From positions 1 to 64,000 of the forward strand of contig NZ_JAHZIA010000008.1 of NCBI RefSeq assembly GCF_019420015.1: a DNA stretch of 64,000 nucleotides. Direction: 5' to 3'. The notes beneath the pieces are model-generated. The model was not told where the DNA came from and made no database searches. It saw only the letters and a program-made list of their open reading frames with translations. The translations under genes were made by a program, and so were the position numbers. The stretch is from Anaerofustis sp. (GTDB taxonomy: Bacteria > Bacillota > Clostridia > Eubacteriales > Anaerofustaceae). Below, piece by piece: positions 63,007 through 64,000 of this stretch (position 1 is its first letter; each line of letters begins with the position of its first letter).

Positions 63007-63502
63007 ACTATCCTCCATGTAAAAATTTATAAACCTTTACATATATAAATGTAACAAATATAAAATTGTTTGTCAATTATTAATTTTCATTTACTTGTCT
63101 TTTCCATAAAAAAAAACAACAATTAAATTTCTTTAACTTTTAAAAAGAAATTTAACAATTATTTAAATATATAATTTAAATTTCCAGTTTAGGTTAACTG
63201 CAAGACCTCAATTTCTTAACATTTCTCTTCCATTAAAAAATTTACATCTAACAGATATCATATAAAAAATATTACTTAAAAGGATATTTTTGTTAAATAA
63301 AAAACGAGTACAATTAAAAACCTTCCAATATTCCTTAATAGAAATACATTTATTTAAAATCATATAAATATTAAAATTAATATATAATCATAAATAACAA
63401 TACCAACTCAATCAATTAAAAAAATTATTGTTTATAATATTTGCTATAAAAATAAAATTAATATATAATTTACTCTGTTAAACAAATAAAGGAGAAGATA
63501 AA
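63007..63502. other. 496-bp AT-rich intergenic region, no gene seen
   Basis: Between the DeoR-type gene and rqcH. It holds one promoter (63441-63469) and a 16-bp direct repeat AAAATTAATATATAAT (63373-63388 and 63454-63469), the second copy of which contains the promoter -10. No RNA structure or coding sequence stands out. Confidence 0.55.
63441..63469 (+). promoter_or_regulatory. promoter of rqcH
   Basis: TTGCTA, a 17-bp spacer and TATAAT, 33 bp before the start codon at 63503, where GGAGAAG gives a good ribosome site. Confidence 0.65.
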
Positions 63503-64000
63503 ATGCCTTTTGACTCTATCACGACTTATGCATTAATAAAAGAATTAACCGACAAGCTTGTCGGTAATAAGATAAATAAAATATATATGCCGACAAAATA
63601 CGAAGTAGTACTGCATACTTTCGGCAACGATAAAAATATGTTACTGATAAATGCGGGATCTTCAACCCCCAGGGTGCACTTTATAGAAAGTTACAACGCT
63701 TCGATGAACGAACCTTTCGGCTTTTGTATGTTGCTTAGAAAATATCTTACGGGAGCAATAATCACAGGGGTTGAAGGATATGAATTTGACAGAATAATAC
63801 AAATTCATTTTGAAAGTATAAACTTACTAGGCGAATATCAAAATTTAACATTAATCGCAGAAGTGATGGGAAGGAACTCAAATTTAATTTTGGTTGATGA
63901 CGAAAGCGGAAAAATAATAGACTCCATAAAACATATAAGACCGGATAATCCTCTAATGAGAGAAGTTGTTCCCAAAATAGATTACGAGTATCCTACAAAA
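63503..64000 (+). CDS. rqcH: Rqc2/RqcH-type NFACT protein, partial (N-terminus)
   Basis: Family of the ribosome quality control factor that adds alanine tails to stalled peptides; older names are FbpA and fibronectin-binding protein. The 166 codons seen begin PFDSITTYALIKELTDKLVG, then NKINKIYMPTKYEVVLHTFG and GFCMLLRKYLTGAII, matching the NFACT-N domain. It continues beyond position 64000. No more can be said of its length. Confidence 0.92.
   Translation, partial: MPFDSITTYALIKELTDKLVGNKINKIYMPTKYEVVLHTFGNDKNMLLINAGSSTPRVHFIESYNASMNEPFGFCMLLRKYLTGAIITGVEGYEFDRIIQIHFESINLLGEYQNLTLIAEVMGRNSNLILVDDESGKIIDSIKHIRPDNPLMREVVPKIDYEYPTK

Noticed and set aside
1..64000. CRISPR arrays, insertion sequences and prophage
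   Set aside because: No regular spaced repeats, transposase or integrase motifs, or structural phage genes were seen on either strand.

Overview
The window looks like chromosomal DNA of a low-GC, Gram-positive anaerobe (Firmicutes, Clostridia/Tissierellia type). Grounds: AT-rich non-coding DNA, strong GGAGG-type ribosome binding sites, fhs, a 2-hydroxyacyl-CoA dehydratase activase-type fusion, HemZ, a FabT/DegV pair, DhaKLM, a FolT ECF substrate-binding component, and SAM-I and THF riboswitches. I cannot name the genus. No phage, IS element or CRISPR array is visible.

Layout. 1-7.1 kb (minus): a long operon of a PLP decarboxylase, tmk, darA, holB, ricT, a PfoR-like membrane protein, thrC and thrB (cut by the window edge). 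7.3-9.9 kb: trxA, then a polar amino-acid ABC transporter. 10-17.6 kb (minus): rimP-nusA-ylxR-infB-rbfA-nrnA-truB-ribF, without ylxQ. 17.7-21.9 kb: yjbQ, PspC/LiaF-like envelope genes, a FabT-like regulator with a DegV protein behind a clear promoter and operator, a frameshifted DUF3788 gene and a DHFR-like reductase. 22-31.6 kb: a leaderless M15 endolysin-like protein, a 1422-residue activase fusion, an Lrp regulator, metK under a SAM-I riboswitch, dhaM, and folT-fhs under a THF riboswitch.

31.9-47.7 kb is the most unusual part. It holds an EPSP-synthase-like protein without its active-site motifs, a membrane protein with an acidic tail, a cysteine-rich-domain/HAD fusion, a HEAT-like protein paired with a degenerate glycosyltransferase, and a set of 2-oxoacid-dehydrogenase-like E1alpha, E1beta and E2-like genes at the end of a maf-radC-ispD operon. 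The E1 subunits keep thiamine diphosphate (TPP) binding motifs but have lost histidines that serve lipoyl chemistry. The E2-like protein has no lipoyl domain and no catalytic His/Asp. I consider this the best candidate for an undescribed system: a TPP enzyme complex that has left the lipoamide pathway.

48-51 kb (plus): dtd, a YueI-like gene, an MBL hydrolase and hemZ. 51-56.3 kb (minus): a Dabb protein, an Mrp ATPase, and a VanG-type cluster (D-Ala:D-Ser ligase, VanXY-like peptidase, VanT). VanT is split into a membrane gene and a racemase gene, and no vanRS is adjacent. 56.4-59.8 kb: a patatin-like protein, a Cof-type HAD and asnS. 59.9-60.5 kb: five tRNAs (Gly, Arg, His, Gln, Gln). 60.5-63 kb: dhaL, dhaK and a DeoR-type regulator. 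The window ends inside rqcH.

All assignments come from reading sequence and remembered family motifs. No database search was run.
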